Translations under genes and position numbers: made by a program | Notes under the pieces: model-generated | Told to the model about the DNA's origin: nothing | Databases searched by the model: none | The model's input: only the letters and a program-made list of their open reading frames with translations | DNA from: Rouxiella badensis | Lineage (GTDB): Bacteria > Pseudomonadota > Gammaproteobacteria > Enterobacterales > Enterobacteriaceae | Direction of reading: 5' to 3' | DNA length: 64,000 bases | NCBI RefSeq assembly: GCF_002093665.1 | Contig: NZ_MRWE01000018.1 | Coordinates: 1 to 64,000, forward strand | Shown here: positions 9,892 through 19,815 of the stretch, one piece after another | How the letters are laid out: each line of letters begins with the position of its first letter | How positions within the stretch are numbered: the first letter of the stretch is position 1

Positions 9892-9914
9892 GTGGATAAA
9901 TTTTAGGAAAAATC

Positions 9915-11477
9915 ATGAGTAATCAACGATATAAATTAGAATTACTGACATCACAAGGAAGTCACCGTGGCGATCCTACGGCAATTTTCCACCAGCTGTG
10001 CGGCGCTCGCCCTGCAACGCTGCTGCTCGAGAGTGCTGAAATCAATACCAAGCAGAGCCTGAAGAGCCTGCTTATCGTCGACAGCGCGCTGCGCATCACC
10101 GCACTGGGTCGCGTCGTCAATATCCAGGCGCTGACGACCAACGGTGCATCCCTGCTGCCGCTGCTCGATGCGTCTCTGCCTGCCGATGTGCAGAACGTGG
10201 CGCGTCCAAACGGTCGCGAGCTGACCTTCCCGGTCATCGACACTCTTCAGGATGAAGATGCCCGCCTGCGTTCTCAGTCAGTGTTCGACGCGCTGCGCAA
10301 CGTGCTCAATTTGGTGGAGTCACCGGAAGATGAGCGCGAGGCGATGTTCCTCGGTGGCCTCTTCGCCTACGATCTGGTGGCCGGATTCGAAGATCTTCCG
10401 CAGCTTCGTGCCGATCAGCGCTGTCCGGACTTCTGCTTCTATTTGGCCGAAACCCTGCTGGTTCTCGACCATCAGAAGCGCACTAGCCGTTTGCAGGCCA
10501 GCCTGTTTACGCCTGACCAGGAAGAGAAACAGCGCCTGACCGAACGTCTTGAGCAGCTGCAACATCAACTGCAACAGCCGCCACACACTATTCCGCACCA
10601 GACCGTGAACGACATGCAGCTCAGCTGCAATCAGAGCGATGAAGTGTTCGGTGGCGTGGTCGAGCAGATGAAAGAGGCGATTCGTGCCGGTGAAATCTTC
10701 CAGGTTGTGCCTTCACGCCGCTTCTCACTGCCTTGCCCTGCACCGCTGGCAGCCTATGAAACGCTGAAAAACAGCAACCCAAGTCCTTATATGTTCTTCA
10801 TGCAGGACAACGATTTCACCCTGTTCGGTGCGTCTCCTGAGAGCGCGCTGAAATATGACGCGACCAACCGTCAGATTGAAATTTATCCGATTGCAGGCAC
10901 CCGTCCTCGTGGCCGCCGTGCCGATGGTTCGCTTGATGCAGACCTCGACAGCCGTATCGAGCTGGAAATGCGTACCGACCACAAAGAGTTGGCCGAACAC
11001 CTGATGCTGGTTGACCTGGCACGCAACGATCTGGCGCGCATCTGTGAACCAGGCAGCCGCTACGTCGCCGACCTGACCAAGGTTGACCGTTACTCCGTCG
11101 TGATGCATCTGGTCTCTCGCGTTGTCGGCACACTGCGTGCCGATCTCGACGTACTGCACGCCTATCAGGCGGTAATGAATATGGGCACGTTGACCGGTGC
11201 ACCAAAAGTACGCGCCATGCAGCTGATTGCAGAGTCTGAAGGCACTCGCCGCGGCAGCTACGGCGGCGCGGTGGGCTACTTCACCGCTCACGGCGACCTT
11301 GATACCTGTATCGTCATTCGTTCTGCCTACGTTGAAGACGGCGTTGCCACCGTACAGGCAGGCGGCGGCGTCGTGCTCGACTCCGTTCCGCAGGCAGAAG
11401 CCGACGAAACCCGTAATAAAGCCCGTGCCGTGCTGCGTGCCATCGCCACAGCTCATCATGTTAAAGAGGTGTTTTAA
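9915..11477 (+). CDS. trpE: Anthranilate synthase component I
   Basis: Converts chorismate to anthranilate using ammonia delivered by TrpG; first step of tryptophan synthesis. The protein has 520 residues, as in E. coli. The N-terminal feedback site LLES is at residues 37-40, where tryptophan binds. The C-terminal chorismate-binding domain shows the family motifs [27 protein letters not shown] and [12 protein letters not shown]. The start ATG at 9915 follows TTTTAGGAAAAATC. It is the first structural gene after the attenuator and is separated from trpG by one base. Confidence 0.98.
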   Translation: MSNQRYKLELLTSQGSHRGDPTAIFHQLCGARPATLLLESAEINTKQSLKSLLIVDSALRITALGRVVNIQALTTNGASLLPLLDASLPADVQNVARPNGRELTFPVIDTLQDEDARLRSQSVFDALRNVLNLVESPEDEREAMFLGGLFAYDLVAGFEDLPQLRADQRCPDFCFYLAETLLVLDHQKRTSRLQASLFTPDQEEKQRLTERLEQLQHQLQQPPHTIPHQTVNDMQLSCNQSDEVFGGVVEQMKEAIRAGEIFQVVPSRRFSLPCPAPLAAYETLKNSNPSPYMFFMQDNDFTLFGASPESALKYDATNRQIEIYPIAGTRPRGRRADGSLDADLDSRIELEMRTDHKELAEHLMLVDLARNDLARICEPGSRYVADLTKVDRYSVVMHLVSRVVGTLRADLDVLHAYQAVMNMGTLTGAPKVRAMQLIAESEGTRRGSYGGAVGYFTAHGDLDTCIVIRSAYVEDGVATVQAGGGVVLDSVPQAEADETRNKARAVLRAIATAHHVKEVF

Positions 11478-11478
11478 G

Positions 11479-12057
11479 ATGGCCGATATTTTACTTCTCG
11501 ACAACGTAGACTCCTTTACCTACAACCTGGTAGACCAGCTGCGCTCAAGCGGCCACAACGTGGTGATTTACCGTAACCATATTCCGGCCGAGATCATCAT
11601 CGAAAAGCTTAGTCAGTTGGAAAAGCCTGTTCTGCTGCTGTCACCGGGTCCTGGTTCGCCATCAGAGGCGGGCTGCATGCCTGAACTGCTGCGCCGTCTG
11701 CGCGGTCAGCTGCCGATTATCGGCATCTGCCTTGGCCATCAGGCGATTGTTGAAACCTACGGCGGTCACGTTGGGCAAGCAGGCGAAATCCTGCACGGTA
11801 AAGCCTCTTCGATTACCCACGACAATGAAGGGATGTTTGCAGGCATGAACAACCCGCTGCCAGTAGCGCGCTATCACTCATTGGTCGGGAGCCAAATTCC
11901 CGATGGGCTGACGGTCAACGCCCGCTTCGGTGACATGGTGATGGCCGTTCGCCATGAAGAAGACCGCGTGTGCGGCTTCCAATTCCACCCGGAATCAATT
12001 CTAACTTCTCAGGGCGCCCGTCTGCTGGAACAGACATTGGCCTGGGCTTTGGCGTAA
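11479..12057 (+). CDS. trpG: Anthranilate synthase component II (glutamine amidotransferase), free-standing
   Basis: Class I glutamine amidotransferase that supplies ammonia to TrpE. The 192-residue protein has the catalytic triad Cys84 (GICLGHQ), His170 and Glu172 (FQFHPES), and the SPGPGSP loop. The start at 11479 lies one base after the trpE stop, so translation is coupled. In E. coli and Salmonella this domain is fused to TrpD. Here it ends with its own TAA and trpD starts 12 bases later, as in Serratia and related genera. An open frame extends upstream into trpE but is out of frame with it and is not the gene start. Confidence 0.97.
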   Translation: MADILLLDNVDSFTYNLVDQLRSSGHNVVIYRNHIPAEIIIEKLSQLEKPVLLLSPGPGSPSEAGCMPELLRRLRGQLPIIGICLGHQAIVETYGGHVGQAGEILHGKASSITHDNEGMFAGMNNPLPVARYHSLVGSQIPDGLTVNARFGDMVMAVRHEEDRVCGFQFHPESILTSQGARLLEQTLAWALA

Positions 12058-12069
12058 CAAGGAGTCGTC

Positions 12070-13083
12070 ATGGAAACGCAAAAAATTGCAGGTATTCTGG
12101 AAAACCTTTACCAGGCACAGCCGATGACTCAGGAAGAGAGCCAAACGTTGTTCAGCGCCATTGTTAAGGGCGAGCTCGAGCCTGCGCAGCTGGCCGCTGC
12201 ACTGATCAGCATGAAAGTGCGCGGCGAGCAGCCGGCTGAAATCGCCGGGGCCGCCCAGGCGTTACTGGCCGATGCCGAGCCATTTCCGCGTCCAGACTAT
12301 GCGTTTGCCGATATCGTCGGAACCGGCGGTGACGGCACCAACAGCATTAATATCTCGACCGCCAGCGCCTTCGTCGCCGCTGCCTGCGGCGCTCGCGTCG
12401 CCAAGCACGGCAACCGCAGCGTCTCAAGTCGCTCGGGTTCTTCCGATCTGCTGGCGGCGTTCGGTATTCGTCTTGATATGCCCGCCGCCGAGTCCCGCGC
12501 GGCGCTGGACGACCTTGGCGTGTGCTTCCTGTTCGCGCCGCAGTATCACACCGGTTTTCGCCACGCGATGCCGGTCCGTAAGGCGCTGAAGACCCGCACG
12601 CTGTTTAACGTTTTGGGCCCATTGATTAACCCGGCCAGACCGCCTCTGGCGCTGATTGGCGTCTACAGCCCAGAGCTGGTCCGCCCGATCGCCGAAACAC
12701 TGCGCACGCTGGGCTATGAGCGTGCAGCCGTGGTACACGGTGGCGGCATGGATGAGGTAGCCATCCACGCACCGACTCAGGTTGCCGAACTAAAAAACGG
12801 TGAAATCGAGACCTATGAACTGACGCCACAGGACTTTGGTTTGGAAAATTATCCGATAACCGCCCTGCTCGGCGGCGAGCCAGAAGAAAACCGTGACATT
12901 CTGGCACGCTTGTTACAAGGTAAAGGTGACCCTGCCCACGAGGCGGCCGTGGCCGCCAATGTCGCCATGTTATTGCGACTTTTCGGGCAGGAAGATTTAA
13001 AACAAAACGCACAAAAAGCTTTGGCAGTAATGCGCAGCGGGGAACCCTTCCGACGCGTTACCGCATTGGCAGCAAGAGGATAA
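12070..13083 (+). CDS. trpD: Anthranilate phosphoribosyltransferase, free-standing
   Basis: Joins anthranilate to PRPP to give phosphoribosyl-anthranilate. The 337-residue protein matches the stand-alone TrpD length. The PRPP-binding glycine loop is in [17 protein letters not shown] and the second signature is [15 protein letters not shown]. It lacks the amidotransferase half found in E. coli TrpD. The ATG follows AAGGAG at 6-7 bases. It ends three bases before the trpCF start codon, so it belongs to the same operon. Confidence 0.97.
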   Translation: METQKIAGILENLYQAQPMTQEESQTLFSAIVKGELEPAQLAAALISMKVRGEQPAEIAGAAQALLADAEPFPRPDYAFADIVGTGGDGTNSINISTASAFVAAACGARVAKHGNRSVSSRSGSSDLLAAFGIRLDMPAAESRAALDDLGVCFLFAPQYHTGFRHAMPVRKALKTRTLFNVLGPLINPARPPLALIGVYSPELVRPIAETLRTLGYERAAVVHGGGMDEVAIHAPTQVAELKNGEIETYELTPQDFGLENYPITALLGGEPEENRDILARLLQGKGDPAHEAAVAANVAMLLRLFGQEDLKQNAQKALAVMRSGEPFRRVTALAARG

Positions 13084-13086
13084 GTG

Positions 13087-14451
13087 ATGCAGCAGGAAAC
13101 CGTGCTCCACAAGATTGTCCGCGATAAAGAAGTTTGGGTCGCGGCACGTAAAGAACAGCAACCCCTGGCCAGTTTTCAGAACGAAATCAAACCAAGCCAG
13201 CGCAGCTTCTATCACGCGCTACAGGGTGCCAGAACCGCTTTTATTCTTGAATGCAAAAAAGCCTCTCCGTCGAAAGGCACCCTCCGCAATAATTTTGATC
13301 CGGTTGAAATTGCAGGCGTTTACAAGAATTTCGCCTCCGCCATTTCTGTCCTGACCGACGAGAAATACTTTCAGGGCAGCTTTGATTTTCTGCCGCTGGT
13401 GAGCGCCGAAGTGACTCAGCCGGTGCTGTGCAAAGACTTTATCATCGACCCTTATCAGATCCATCTGGCGCGTTTCTATCAGGCAGATGCCATCCTGCTG
13501 ATGCTGTCGGTTCTGGACGACGAGCAATATGTCCAGCTCGCCGCCGTGGCCCACAGCCTGAACATGGGTGTTCTGACCGAAGCAAGTAATGAAGAAGAAC
13601 TTGAACGCGCGGTGCAGCTGAAGGCCAAGGTCGTTGGCATCAACAACCGCGACCTGCGCGACCTGTCTATCGATTTGAACCGTACCCGCGAGCTGGCACC
13701 CCGCGTGCCGCACGGCGTGACGGTGATCAGTGAGTCTGGCATCAACGACTACGCGCAAATTCGTGAGTTAAGCCGTTTCGCCAATGGCTTCCTGATTGGC
13801 AGCGCGCTGATGTCCGAAGCAAACCTGAACAGCGCGGTACGCCGCGTGCTGCTCGGCGAAAATAAAGTCTGTGGACTGACTCGCCCCCAGGACGCCAACG
13901 TCGCCTATCAGGCCGGTGCCATCTACGGTGGACTGATTTTCGTTGCAGCCTCTCCGCGCTTTGTAGACAGCGCGCAGGCTCGACAAGTTCAGAGCGGAGC
14001 GCCGCTGAAATACGTGGGTGTGTTCCGCGATGCGGAGAAAGCCGAGGTGGCAGAGAAAGCCAAGACGCTGAATCTGTTTGCCGTACAGCTGCACGGTGAT
14101 GAAGATCAGACTTACATCAATCATCTGCGTGAAATTCTGCCGCACAATTGTCAAATCTGGAAAGCGCTGAGCGTCAAAGATTCTATTCCGGCCCGCAACC
14201 TCGAACACGTTGAACGCTACGTGCTCGACAACGGCAAAGGCGGCACCGGCCAGCGTTTTGACTGGAGCAAGCTGGCGGGTGAAAAGCTCGATAACGTGCT
14301 GCTGGCCGGTGGCCTGGGCGCGGACAACTGCGTAGAGGCAGCCCAACTTGGCTGCGCCGGACTGGATTTCAATTCAGGTGTTGAAAGCGAACCTGGCATC
14401 AAAGATGCGGACAAAATTACTGCCGTATTCCAGACGCTACGCGCTTACTAA
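13087..14451 (+). CDS. trpC: Bifunctional indole-3-glycerol-phosphate synthase / phosphoribosylanthranilate isomerase
   Basis: A two-domain enzyme (TrpC-TrpF) of 454 residues that performs the isomerase step and then the ring closure to indole-glycerol phosphate. The N-terminal synthase barrel has FILECKKASPSKG, VLCKDFIIDPYQ and VISESGI. The C-terminal isomerase barrel begins about residue 255 with KVCGLTRPQDA and contains FAVQLHGDE and LLAGGLGADN. The ATG at 13087 lies six bases after AAGAGGA. A GTG directly before it (13084) could be used instead and would add one residue. Confidence 0.96.
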   Translation: MQQETVLHKIVRDKEVWVAARKEQQPLASFQNEIKPSQRSFYHALQGARTAFILECKKASPSKGTLRNNFDPVEIAGVYKNFASAISVLTDEKYFQGSFDFLPLVSAEVTQPVLCKDFIIDPYQIHLARFYQADAILLMLSVLDDEQYVQLAAVAHSLNMGVLTEASNEEELERAVQLKAKVVGINNRDLRDLSIDLNRTRELAPRVPHGVTVISESGINDYAQIRELSRFANGFLIGSALMSEANLNSAVRRVLLGENKVCGLTRPQDANVAYQAGAIYGGLIFVAASPRFVDSAQARQVQSGAPLKYVGVFRDAEKAEVAEKAKTLNLFAVQLHGDEDQTYINHLREILPHNCQIWKALSVKDSIPARNLEHVERYVLDNGKGGTGQRFDWSKLAGEKLDNVLLAGGLGADNCVEAAQLGCAGLDFNSGVESEPGIKDADKITAVFQTLRAY

Positions 14452-14475
14452 ATGAGTGTTATAGGAAGAGACAAC

Positions 14476-15666
14476 ATGACTTTACTTAATCCCTACTTCG
14501 GCGAATTTGGCGGCATGTATGTGCCGCAAATTCTGATGCCAGCGCTTATCCAACTGGAAGAAGCCTTTGTTAACGCACAGCGCGACCCCGAATTTCAGGC
14601 AGAATTTATCGACCTGCTGAAGAACTATGCTGGCCGTCCGACCGCATTGACGCTGTGCAAAAACCTGACCGAAGGTACTAATACCAAGCTGTATCTGAAG
14701 CGCGAAGACCTGCTGCACGGCGGCGCGCATAAAACCAACCAGGTGCTGGGTCAGGCCCTGCTGGCAAAACGCATGGGCAAAACCGAAATTATCGCCGAAA
14801 CCGGTGCCGGTCAACACGGCGTAGCGTCCGCACTGGCCTGCGCCCTGCTTGGCCTGAAATGCCGCATCTATATGGGCGCTAAAGACGTCGAACGTCAGTC
14901 TCCGAACGTGTTCCGTATGCGTTTGATGGGTGCCGAAGTCATCCCTGTGCACAGCGGCTCCGCAACGCTGAAAGATGCGTGCAACGAGGCACTGCGCGAC
15001 TGGTCTGGCAGCTATGAGAAATCACACTACATGCTGGGCACCGCCGCAGGCCCGCACCCTTACCCCACTATCGTGCGTGAATTCCAGCGCATGATCAGTG
15101 AAGAAACCAAGGCGCAGATGCAGGAGCGCGAAGGTTGTCTGCCTGACGCCGTTATTGCCTGTGTGGGCGGAGGTTCCAACGCTATCGGTATGTTTGCCGA
15201 CTTTATTGACGACACCGCCGTGAAGCTGATTGGCGTCGAGCCTGCGGGGCTGGGTATTGAAACCGGCCACCACGGTGCACCACTCAAGCATGCGCCGGTC
15301 GGCATCTACTTCGGTATGAAAGCCCCGATGATGCAAACCGATGAAGGCCAGATTGAGGAATCTTACTCCATTTCTGCCGGTCTGGACTTCCCGTCCGTTG
15401 GACCGCAGCACGCCTATCTCAACAGCATTGGCCGCGCCGAATATGTGTCGATTACCGACGACGAAGCGCTGGAGGCCTTCAAGGCGCTGTCGCGCCACGA
15501 AGGGATTATTCCTGCGCTTGAGTCTTCTCACGCGCTGGCTTATGCATTGAAACTGATTAAACAAGACCCGCAGAAAGAACAGATCCTGGTGGTGAGCCTT
15601 TCTGGCCGCGGTGATAAAGACATCTTTACCGTTCACGACATCCTGACTGCCCGGGGAGAAATCTGA
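14476..15666 (+). CDS. trpB: Tryptophan synthase beta chain
   Basis: PLP enzyme that condenses indole, channelled from TrpA, with serine. Length is 396 residues. The PLP lysine is Lys86 in HGGAHKTNQ, the phosphate loop is [10 protein letters not shown], and [10 protein letters not shown] is conserved. The start at 14476 follows AGGAAGA and gives [13 protein letters not shown], matching E. coli. An open frame begins at 14452 but adds eight residues not seen in the family. The stop overlaps the trpA start by one base (TGATG). Confidence 0.98.
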   Translation: MTLLNPYFGEFGGMYVPQILMPALIQLEEAFVNAQRDPEFQAEFIDLLKNYAGRPTALTLCKNLTEGTNTKLYLKREDLLHGGAHKTNQVLGQALLAKRMGKTEIIAETGAGQHGVASALACALLGLKCRIYMGAKDVERQSPNVFRMRLMGAEVIPVHSGSATLKDACNEALRDWSGSYEKSHYMLGTAAGPHPYPTIVREFQRMISEETKAQMQEREGCLPDAVIACVGGGSNAIGMFADFIDDTAVKLIGVEPAGLGIETGHHGAPLKHAPVGIYFGMKAPMMQTDEGQIEESYSISAGLDFPSVGPQHAYLNSIGRAEYVSITDDEALEAFKALSRHEGIIPALESSHALAYALKLIKQDPQKEQILVVSLSGRGDKDIFTVHDILTARGEI

Positions 15667-16472
15667 TGGAACGCTATCAACAACTTTTCAAGCGTTTAGA
15701 AAGCCAAAACGAAGGCGCGTTTGTTCCCTTCGTGACGCTGGGTGACCCGAATCCCGAACTGTCTCTGGCGATTGTCGATACCTTGATTGAAGCCGGTGCC
15801 GACGCGCTGGAGCTGGGGATTCCGTTCTCTGACCCGCTGGCCGACGGCCCGACCATTCAGAATGCCAACCTGCGCGCTTTCGCGTCGGGCGTAACGCCTA
15901 CGATTTGCTTTGACATGCTGGCTAAAATTCGCGAAAAGCATGCGGATATTCCGATGGGCCTGCTGATGTACGCCAACCTGGTGTTCCATAACGGCATCGA
16001 CGAGTTTTATGCCAAATGCGCCAAGGCAGGCGTGGACTCTGTGCTGGTCGCAGACGTGCCGCTTGAAGAGTCTGCGCCGTTCCGAGCCGCTGCGATGCGT
16101 CACGGCGTGGCACCTATCTTCATCTGCCCACCCAATGCGAGCGATAACCTGCTGCGTGAGATTGCCTCACACGGCCGTGGATATACCTATCTGCTTTCCC
16201 GCGCTGGCGTAACCGGCACGGAGAAGCGCGCAATTACGCCTCTCAATCATCTGGTAGACAAGCTGCGTGAATACAATGCGGCACCGCCACTACAGGGTTT
16301 CGGTATTTCCGAACCTTCACAGGTGAAAGAGACGCTGGCTGCCGGTGCGGCAGGAGCTATTTCAGGCTCAGCGACCGTGCGCATCATCGAAAACAATCAG
16401 GATAATCCTGCCGAGATGCTCGCTCAGCTGTCCCGCTTCGTCTCAGAGATGAAGGCCGCCACCCGCCGCTAA
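15666..16472 (+). CDS. trpA: Tryptophan synthase alpha chain
   Basis: Cleaves indole-3-glycerol phosphate to indole and glyceraldehyde 3-phosphate inside the alpha-2-beta-2 complex. The 268-residue barrel carries the catalytic Glu49 ([10 protein letters not shown]) and Asp60 (PLADGP), and the phosphate-binding GISEPSQV and SGSATVRII loops. Its start codon overlaps the trpB stop, giving coupled translation and equal amounts of both subunits. It is the last gene of the operon and is followed by a strong terminator. Confidence 0.98.
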   Translation: MERYQQLFKRLESQNEGAFVPFVTLGDPNPELSLAIVDTLIEAGADALELGIPFSDPLADGPTIQNANLRAFASGVTPTICFDMLAKIREKHADIPMGLLMYANLVFHNGIDEFYAKCAKAGVDSVLVADVPLEESAPFRAAAMRHGVAPIFICPPNASDNLLREIASHGRGYTYLLSRAGVTGTEKRAITPLNHLVDKLREYNAAPPLQGFGISEPSQVKETLAAGAAGAISGSATVRIIENNQDNPAEMLAQLSRFVSEMKAATRR

Positions 16473-16490
16473 GCACAAGCATTAGCGTTA

Positions 16491-16530
16491 AAAAGCCCCG
16501 TTCATGCTGTGATCGGGGCTTTATTTTTTT
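16491..16530 (+). terminator. trp operon terminator
   Basis: AGCCCCG (16494-16500) pairs with CGGGGCT (16514-16520) and is followed by TTATTTTTTT, 19 bases after the trpA stop. This is a standard intrinsic terminator. Confidence 0.85.
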
Positions 16531-16708
16531 CAAAGTTTTTAACTTTTTTACCTGCTGAAATTGTCTATCCCGCACTTTTCAACCACACTTATTTGACTGA
16601 TTGTTTATTATGCTTAATCAGGTACTTGTCGGTTTATAAGAAAAATCGCGCGTATTTATTACGGTGAGTTTATTAGTTTCTGATAACACATGCATGGAGA
16701 GTAAAATT

Positions 16709-17023
16709 ATGAAGCTATTAAAAAGTCTTTCAGCAATTTGCATGGCAGCCGTCGTGGTCACCGCATTGGCAGCCTGTGCACCTACGGCAAAACAGGAAGG
16801 CACCGGCGGATATATCGATGACACCGTGGTAACCACCAAGGTTAAATCAGCCCTGCTGGCCGATAAAAACATCAAGTCGCGTGAAATCAGCGTTGAGACC
16901 TTCAAGGGTCGCGTTCAGCTGAGCGGATTTGTCACCTCTGCGTCTGAAGCTCAAAGAGCCGTTGTCGTGACGGAGGGCGTTGCTGGCGTGCGTTCCGTTG
17001 AGAACGATACCCAAATTAAATAA
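16709..17023 (+). CDS. BON-domain lipoprotein
   Basis: A 104-residue lipoprotein. The start at 16709 gives MKLLKSLSAICMAAV, a signal peptide ending in the lipobox LAAC near residue 22, so the mature protein should be lipid-anchored. The rest is one BON domain (DDTVVTTKVKSALLADKN then ISVETFKGRVQLSGFV), the fold found in OsmY and DolP that binds phospholipid surfaces. The residue after the cysteine is Ala rather than Asp, which favours outer-membrane sorting. GGAGAG lies 8 bases upstream. It stands alone between trpA and ompW. Function unknown; envelope stress tolerance is a guess from OsmY and DolP. Confidence 0.85.
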   Translation: MKLLKSLSAICMAAVVVTALAACAPTAKQEGTGGYIDDTVVTTKVKSALLADKNIKSREISVETFKGRVQLSGFVTSASEAQRAVVVTEGVAGVRSVENDTQIK

Positions 17024-17043
17024 TGCGTTAATACAGTAAGACG

Positions 17044-17069
17044 AAAGGCGTCTCTTTAGACGCCTTTTC
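17044..17069 (+). terminator. Terminator after the BON-domain gene
   Basis: The 10-base arms AAAGGCGTCT (17044-17053) and AGACGCCTTT (17058-17067) enclose a 4-base loop and end in T. It lies between convergent genes and could also serve ompW. Confidence 0.75.
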
Positions 17070-17105
17070 TGTTTTAGCTTGCCGAGGCCGTGCTAAAAAC
17101 CGTGC

Positions 17106-17741
17106 TTAGAACTTGTAACCCACGGCGAACATGAACACCCATGGATTGAGCTGCGTACTCACCGACTGTTGCTCGCCACCCGCCTTGAAGCGTGCGGTGG
17201 TGTCGATGTCCATCCACCAGACCGAGGCATTCAGCAGCCAGTTGCGATTGATGTTGTAGTCGACCCCCGCCTGACCCGCCCAACCCCACGAATGTTTCAT
17301 GCTCAGGTCAGACAGTCCGGCATTGGAGCCGGTTTCGTTAAAGCGCGCATGATAGAAGGTGGTGTAGTTAACGCCGACGCCGACATACGGACGCAGTGTG
17401 TCTTCTTTATCACCAAAATAATACTGCGCCATCAGCGTTGGCGGCAGTTGACGCACGGTGGCGATATCGCCCATTCCATTGAGGCCGATTTTATGCCTGA
17501 AAGGGGTTGCGGCCAGCAGTTCGGTACCGATGTTATCAGTCCACATGTAACCTAAAGTCAGGCCCATCTGGGTGTTGTTGCTGGCATTAAACGATCCCAG
17601 CGAACCCAGTACGCTCGGCGAATTTGCCGAAGGTCTTACCGTTGCGGTACCGACGCGAACAATTACATCCCCGGCCTGATTGGCACTGGCTACCGTTGGC
17701 AAAACGGCTGCGGCGAGCAGTGCCCAATGTGCTGCTTTCAT
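17106..17741 (-). CDS. ompW: Outer membrane protein W
   Basis: An eight-stranded outer-membrane beta-barrel forming a narrow hydrophobic channel; in E. coli it is a colicin S4 receptor and is linked to redox and osmotic stress. Length is 211 residues with a 20-residue signal peptide ending ASA. Barrel strands such as TLGYMWTDNIGTELL and RPYVGVGVNYTTFY are typical, and the protein ends with the C-terminal phenylalanine (VGYKF) recognised by the BAM machinery. A perfect FNR box lies about 140 bases upstream, which fits anaerobic control. Confidence 0.95.
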   Translation of the reverse strand: MKAAHWALLAAAVLPTVASANQAGDVIVRVGTATVRPSANSPSVLGSLGSFNASNNTQMGLTLGYMWTDNIGTELLAATPFRHKIGLNGMGDIATVRQLPPTLMAQYYFGDKEDTLRPYVGVGVNYTTFYHARFNETGSNAGLSDLSMKHSWGWAGQAGVDYNINRNWLLNASVWWMDIDTTARFKAGGEQQSVSTQLNPWVFMFAVGYKF

Positions 17742-17883
17742 TATCCATTCCCTCGTTGTGGTTATTTACGGGTATTTAGCCATACTCCGCAAAGTTTTAG
17801 CCGTATCGAGGTCAGGTTTTTATATGAAAACTGATGTAAATGCACATTGTTAAATTGATTCTAACTTACTAATAACAAAGGCA

Positions 17884-17897
17884 TTGATCTGGATCAA
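17884..17897 (-). promoter_or_regulatory. FNR box upstream of ompW
   Basis: TTGATCTGGATCAA matches the FNR consensus TTGAT-N4-ATCAA at all ten defined positions. It lies 143 bases before the ompW start and 127 before the divergent cysteine-cluster gene. E. coli ompW is known to be FNR-controlled, so ompW is the more likely target. Confidence 0.75.
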
Positions 17898-18023
17898 AAA
17901 ATGCTTTTTTTAATCTTTACGACTGGCAATGAAATATCAGTTGTGGAAAAAATCGGGAGCGCGTAATTTGCTTTCTCACAGTTTGTTTTTGGTTTTACGT
18001 TTCCGTTTTCGGTAGCTTCCAAG

Positions 18024-18392
18024 ATGAGCGATATTGATAATCCCTGCGTGTCCTGCGGCGCATGTTGCGCCTATTTCCGTGTATCTTTTTACTGGGCTGA
18101 ATCTGAAGAGGCAGGCGGCGTCGTTCCGCAAGCGTTAACAGAGCAAGTCACCCCTTTCCTGAGCTGTATGCAAGGCACCAATGTTCCCAAGTCGCCGCGA
18201 TGTGTGGCGCTTGACGGTGAAATTGGCAAATCGGTTTCCTGTTCCATCTATCTGAACCGTCCAACGCCTTGCCGTGAGTTTGACCAGTCTGGTCTCAACG
18301 ACGTTGCCAACGAAGCCTGCGATCGCGCACGTGCACGCTATGGTTTACCGCCATTAATGCAGGCCGTCTCGCTGGCGACACTTGCCGTTTAG
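18024..18392 (+). CDS. YkgJ/UPF0153-type cysteine cluster protein
   Basis: A 122-residue cytoplasmic protein with the cysteine pattern of the UPF0153 (YkgJ/YeiW) group: CVSCGACC at residues 8-15, then Cys48, Cys60, CSIY, CREF near 84 and Cys100. The family is thought to bind a metal or iron-sulphur cluster, but no function is proven. There is no signal peptide. The ATG has only a weak ribosome binding site. The gene faces away from ompW and converges on the glycosyltransferase gene, with a perfect terminator between them. Confidence 0.85.
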   Translation: MSDIDNPCVSCGACCAYFRVSFYWAESEEAGGVVPQALTEQVTPFLSCMQGTNVPKSPRCVALDGEIGKSVSCSIYLNRPTPCREFDQSGLNDVANEACDRARARYGLPPLMQAVSLATLAV

Positions 18393-18414
18393 TCAGAGGT
18401 CAGAAAGAGATGAC

Positions 18415-18444
18415 AAAAAAAACGCCGGAAATTTCCGGCGTTTT
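18415..18444. terminator. Bidirectional terminator
   Basis: The near-perfect palindrome AACGCCGGAAATTTCCGGCGTT (18421-18442) has A-rich and T-rich flanks. It separates the cysteine-cluster gene from the convergent glycosyltransferase gene. Confidence 0.85.
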
Positions 18445-18464
18445 AATGAGATGCGATAATCGCT

Positions 18465-19526
18465 TCAGGCGGTGAGCAGTACACGCTCTTCAGCAGGCGC
18501 TAGCACCCTCGCGCGCAGCGCGGTGAAGTGGCTATAAACGCTGTCAACGTCTAACAGACCGACGTCCTCAGACGGCGCATTGATAACCGCACACGGCACC
18601 TTCCACGGCCCCCAGTAGACAGCGTCGCTGTTACCGAACATCGCTACCACAGGTTTTTGTACGCCAGCAGCAATATGCAGTGCGCCACCGTCGCTGGTGA
18701 TTATTTGGTCGCAAAGCGACATCGCCGCCATTAACTCACGAATGCTGCGCGTTGGCAGTGCAATCAGGTTGATGTCTGCGCAAGCATCAATAATCCGCTG
18801 CGCTTTGCTATCATCGCCAGGATGCTCAGGGTTGTCCTCTGCGCCCGGAGACCAGAACAACACTATCTGGCAGTCTTCACGCGCCGACAGTCGGCGGGTG
18901 AACTCGATAAACTTCTCGACCTGCCAACGTTGCTGAGGTTTACGCGCGCTAATTTGCACGCCATAGACCGGCTTATCACGTTTAATGCCATACTTTTCTG
19001 CCATCTTGGCAATTTCAGGCTCGGAGACGTAGAGTTCGAGCGGCCCCGGTAGTTGGTCAATACCTAGAGGTTGAGACAGCTTATTCAGTGATTCAACAAT
19101 ATGCTGTCCTTTCACTGAAGGAATTTTATCCGTCACGCAGTCAGGCCAGTGATCGCCGATGGCAATAATGCGCTTCGCGCCCGACATTTTGGCCCATTTT
19201 AGCGCCCGCTTGTCGGAACTGCCCACGATGGCCACGTCATAACGTGCAAAACGCACCGAAAAGATGGTTTTTAGTCGAGCGAGATAGACTCCAAGCAAGG
19301 TTTGCCCGAGTTTACGGTGATGTGATTTGCAGTAGAGGTGGACTTTACCGATGTGCGGGTTCCCCTCCAGAACATCTTTATTATAGGTATTAACCAGCAA
19401 ATCAAGCTTGTTCGTTTTTTGCCCTGCAAGCGTGGCAATCAGCGGCGTTGTTAAAATAAGATCGCCAATATTGTCACGTCTAATCAAAAGAATTTTCATA
19501 TTCGCTGCTAAGGTAGATAAACTCAT
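18465..19526 (-). CDS. Glycosyltransferase family 9 (heptosyltransferase-like)
   Basis: A 353-residue protein of the ADP-heptose:LPS heptosyltransferase fold. The N-terminal motif ILLIRRDNIGDLILTTPLI is the typical RxDxxGD start of the family. The donor-binding C-terminal domain has QISARKPQQRWQVEKF and ITSDGGALHIAAGVQKPVVAMFG, the usual PTxxxHxxA-like region with Asp-Gly-Gly replacing the more common Thr. No transmembrane segment is present; it probably acts at the cytoplasmic face of the inner membrane. The start at 19526 follows TAGGAT; an internal Met at 19499 is an alternative. It is not in a surface-polysaccharide cluster, so its acceptor is unknown. Confidence 0.85.
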   Translation of the reverse strand: MSLSTLAANMKILLIRRDNIGDLILTTPLIATLAGQKTNKLDLLVNTYNKDVLEGNPHIGKVHLYCKSHHRKLGQTLLGVYLARLKTIFSVRFARYDVAIVGSSDKRALKWAKMSGAKRIIAIGDHWPDCVTDKIPSVKGQHIVESLNKLSQPLGIDQLPGPLELYVSEPEIAKMAEKYGIKRDKPVYGVQISARKPQQRWQVEKFIEFTRRLSAREDCQIVLFWSPGAEDNPEHPGDDSKAQRIIDACADINLIALPTRSIRELMAAMSLCDQIITSDGGALHIAAGVQKPVVAMFGNSDAVYWGPWKVPCAVINAPSEDVGLLDVDSVYSHFTALRARVLAPAEERVLLTA

Positions 19527-19815
19527 TGCATCCTAGTTTTGCTAAAAAAAACAATCAAGACTCTTTACGCAAAAAGAGCGAATTTTCATTTATTTATCTT
19601 GAAAGTGAATTTATTTTCGAATTAATTGTCTTCCAATTTAATCCTTATAAATCCGCTTTTTAATCCCAAATTCCTGAAAAAAATGCGCGTACATTAAACC
19701 AGCAAAAGTAAGAGTTCGTAAGAAGCGTCACTCAAGCGATTGCCGGGGTGCCAGCAAGACCATTACAAGGTACAATCGCGGTTCGGAAAAATTATAGATA
19801 CCCTTAGGAGCCTTC

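Noticed and set aside
11227-11478. Extended N-terminus for TrpG
   Set aside because: The upstream part overlaps trpE in another frame. The ATG at 11479 follows the trpE stop, has a binding site and matches the family start.
10725-11504. A 259-codon minus-strand frame inside trpE
   Set aside because: Antisense shadow of trpE and the start of trpG; no family resemblance.
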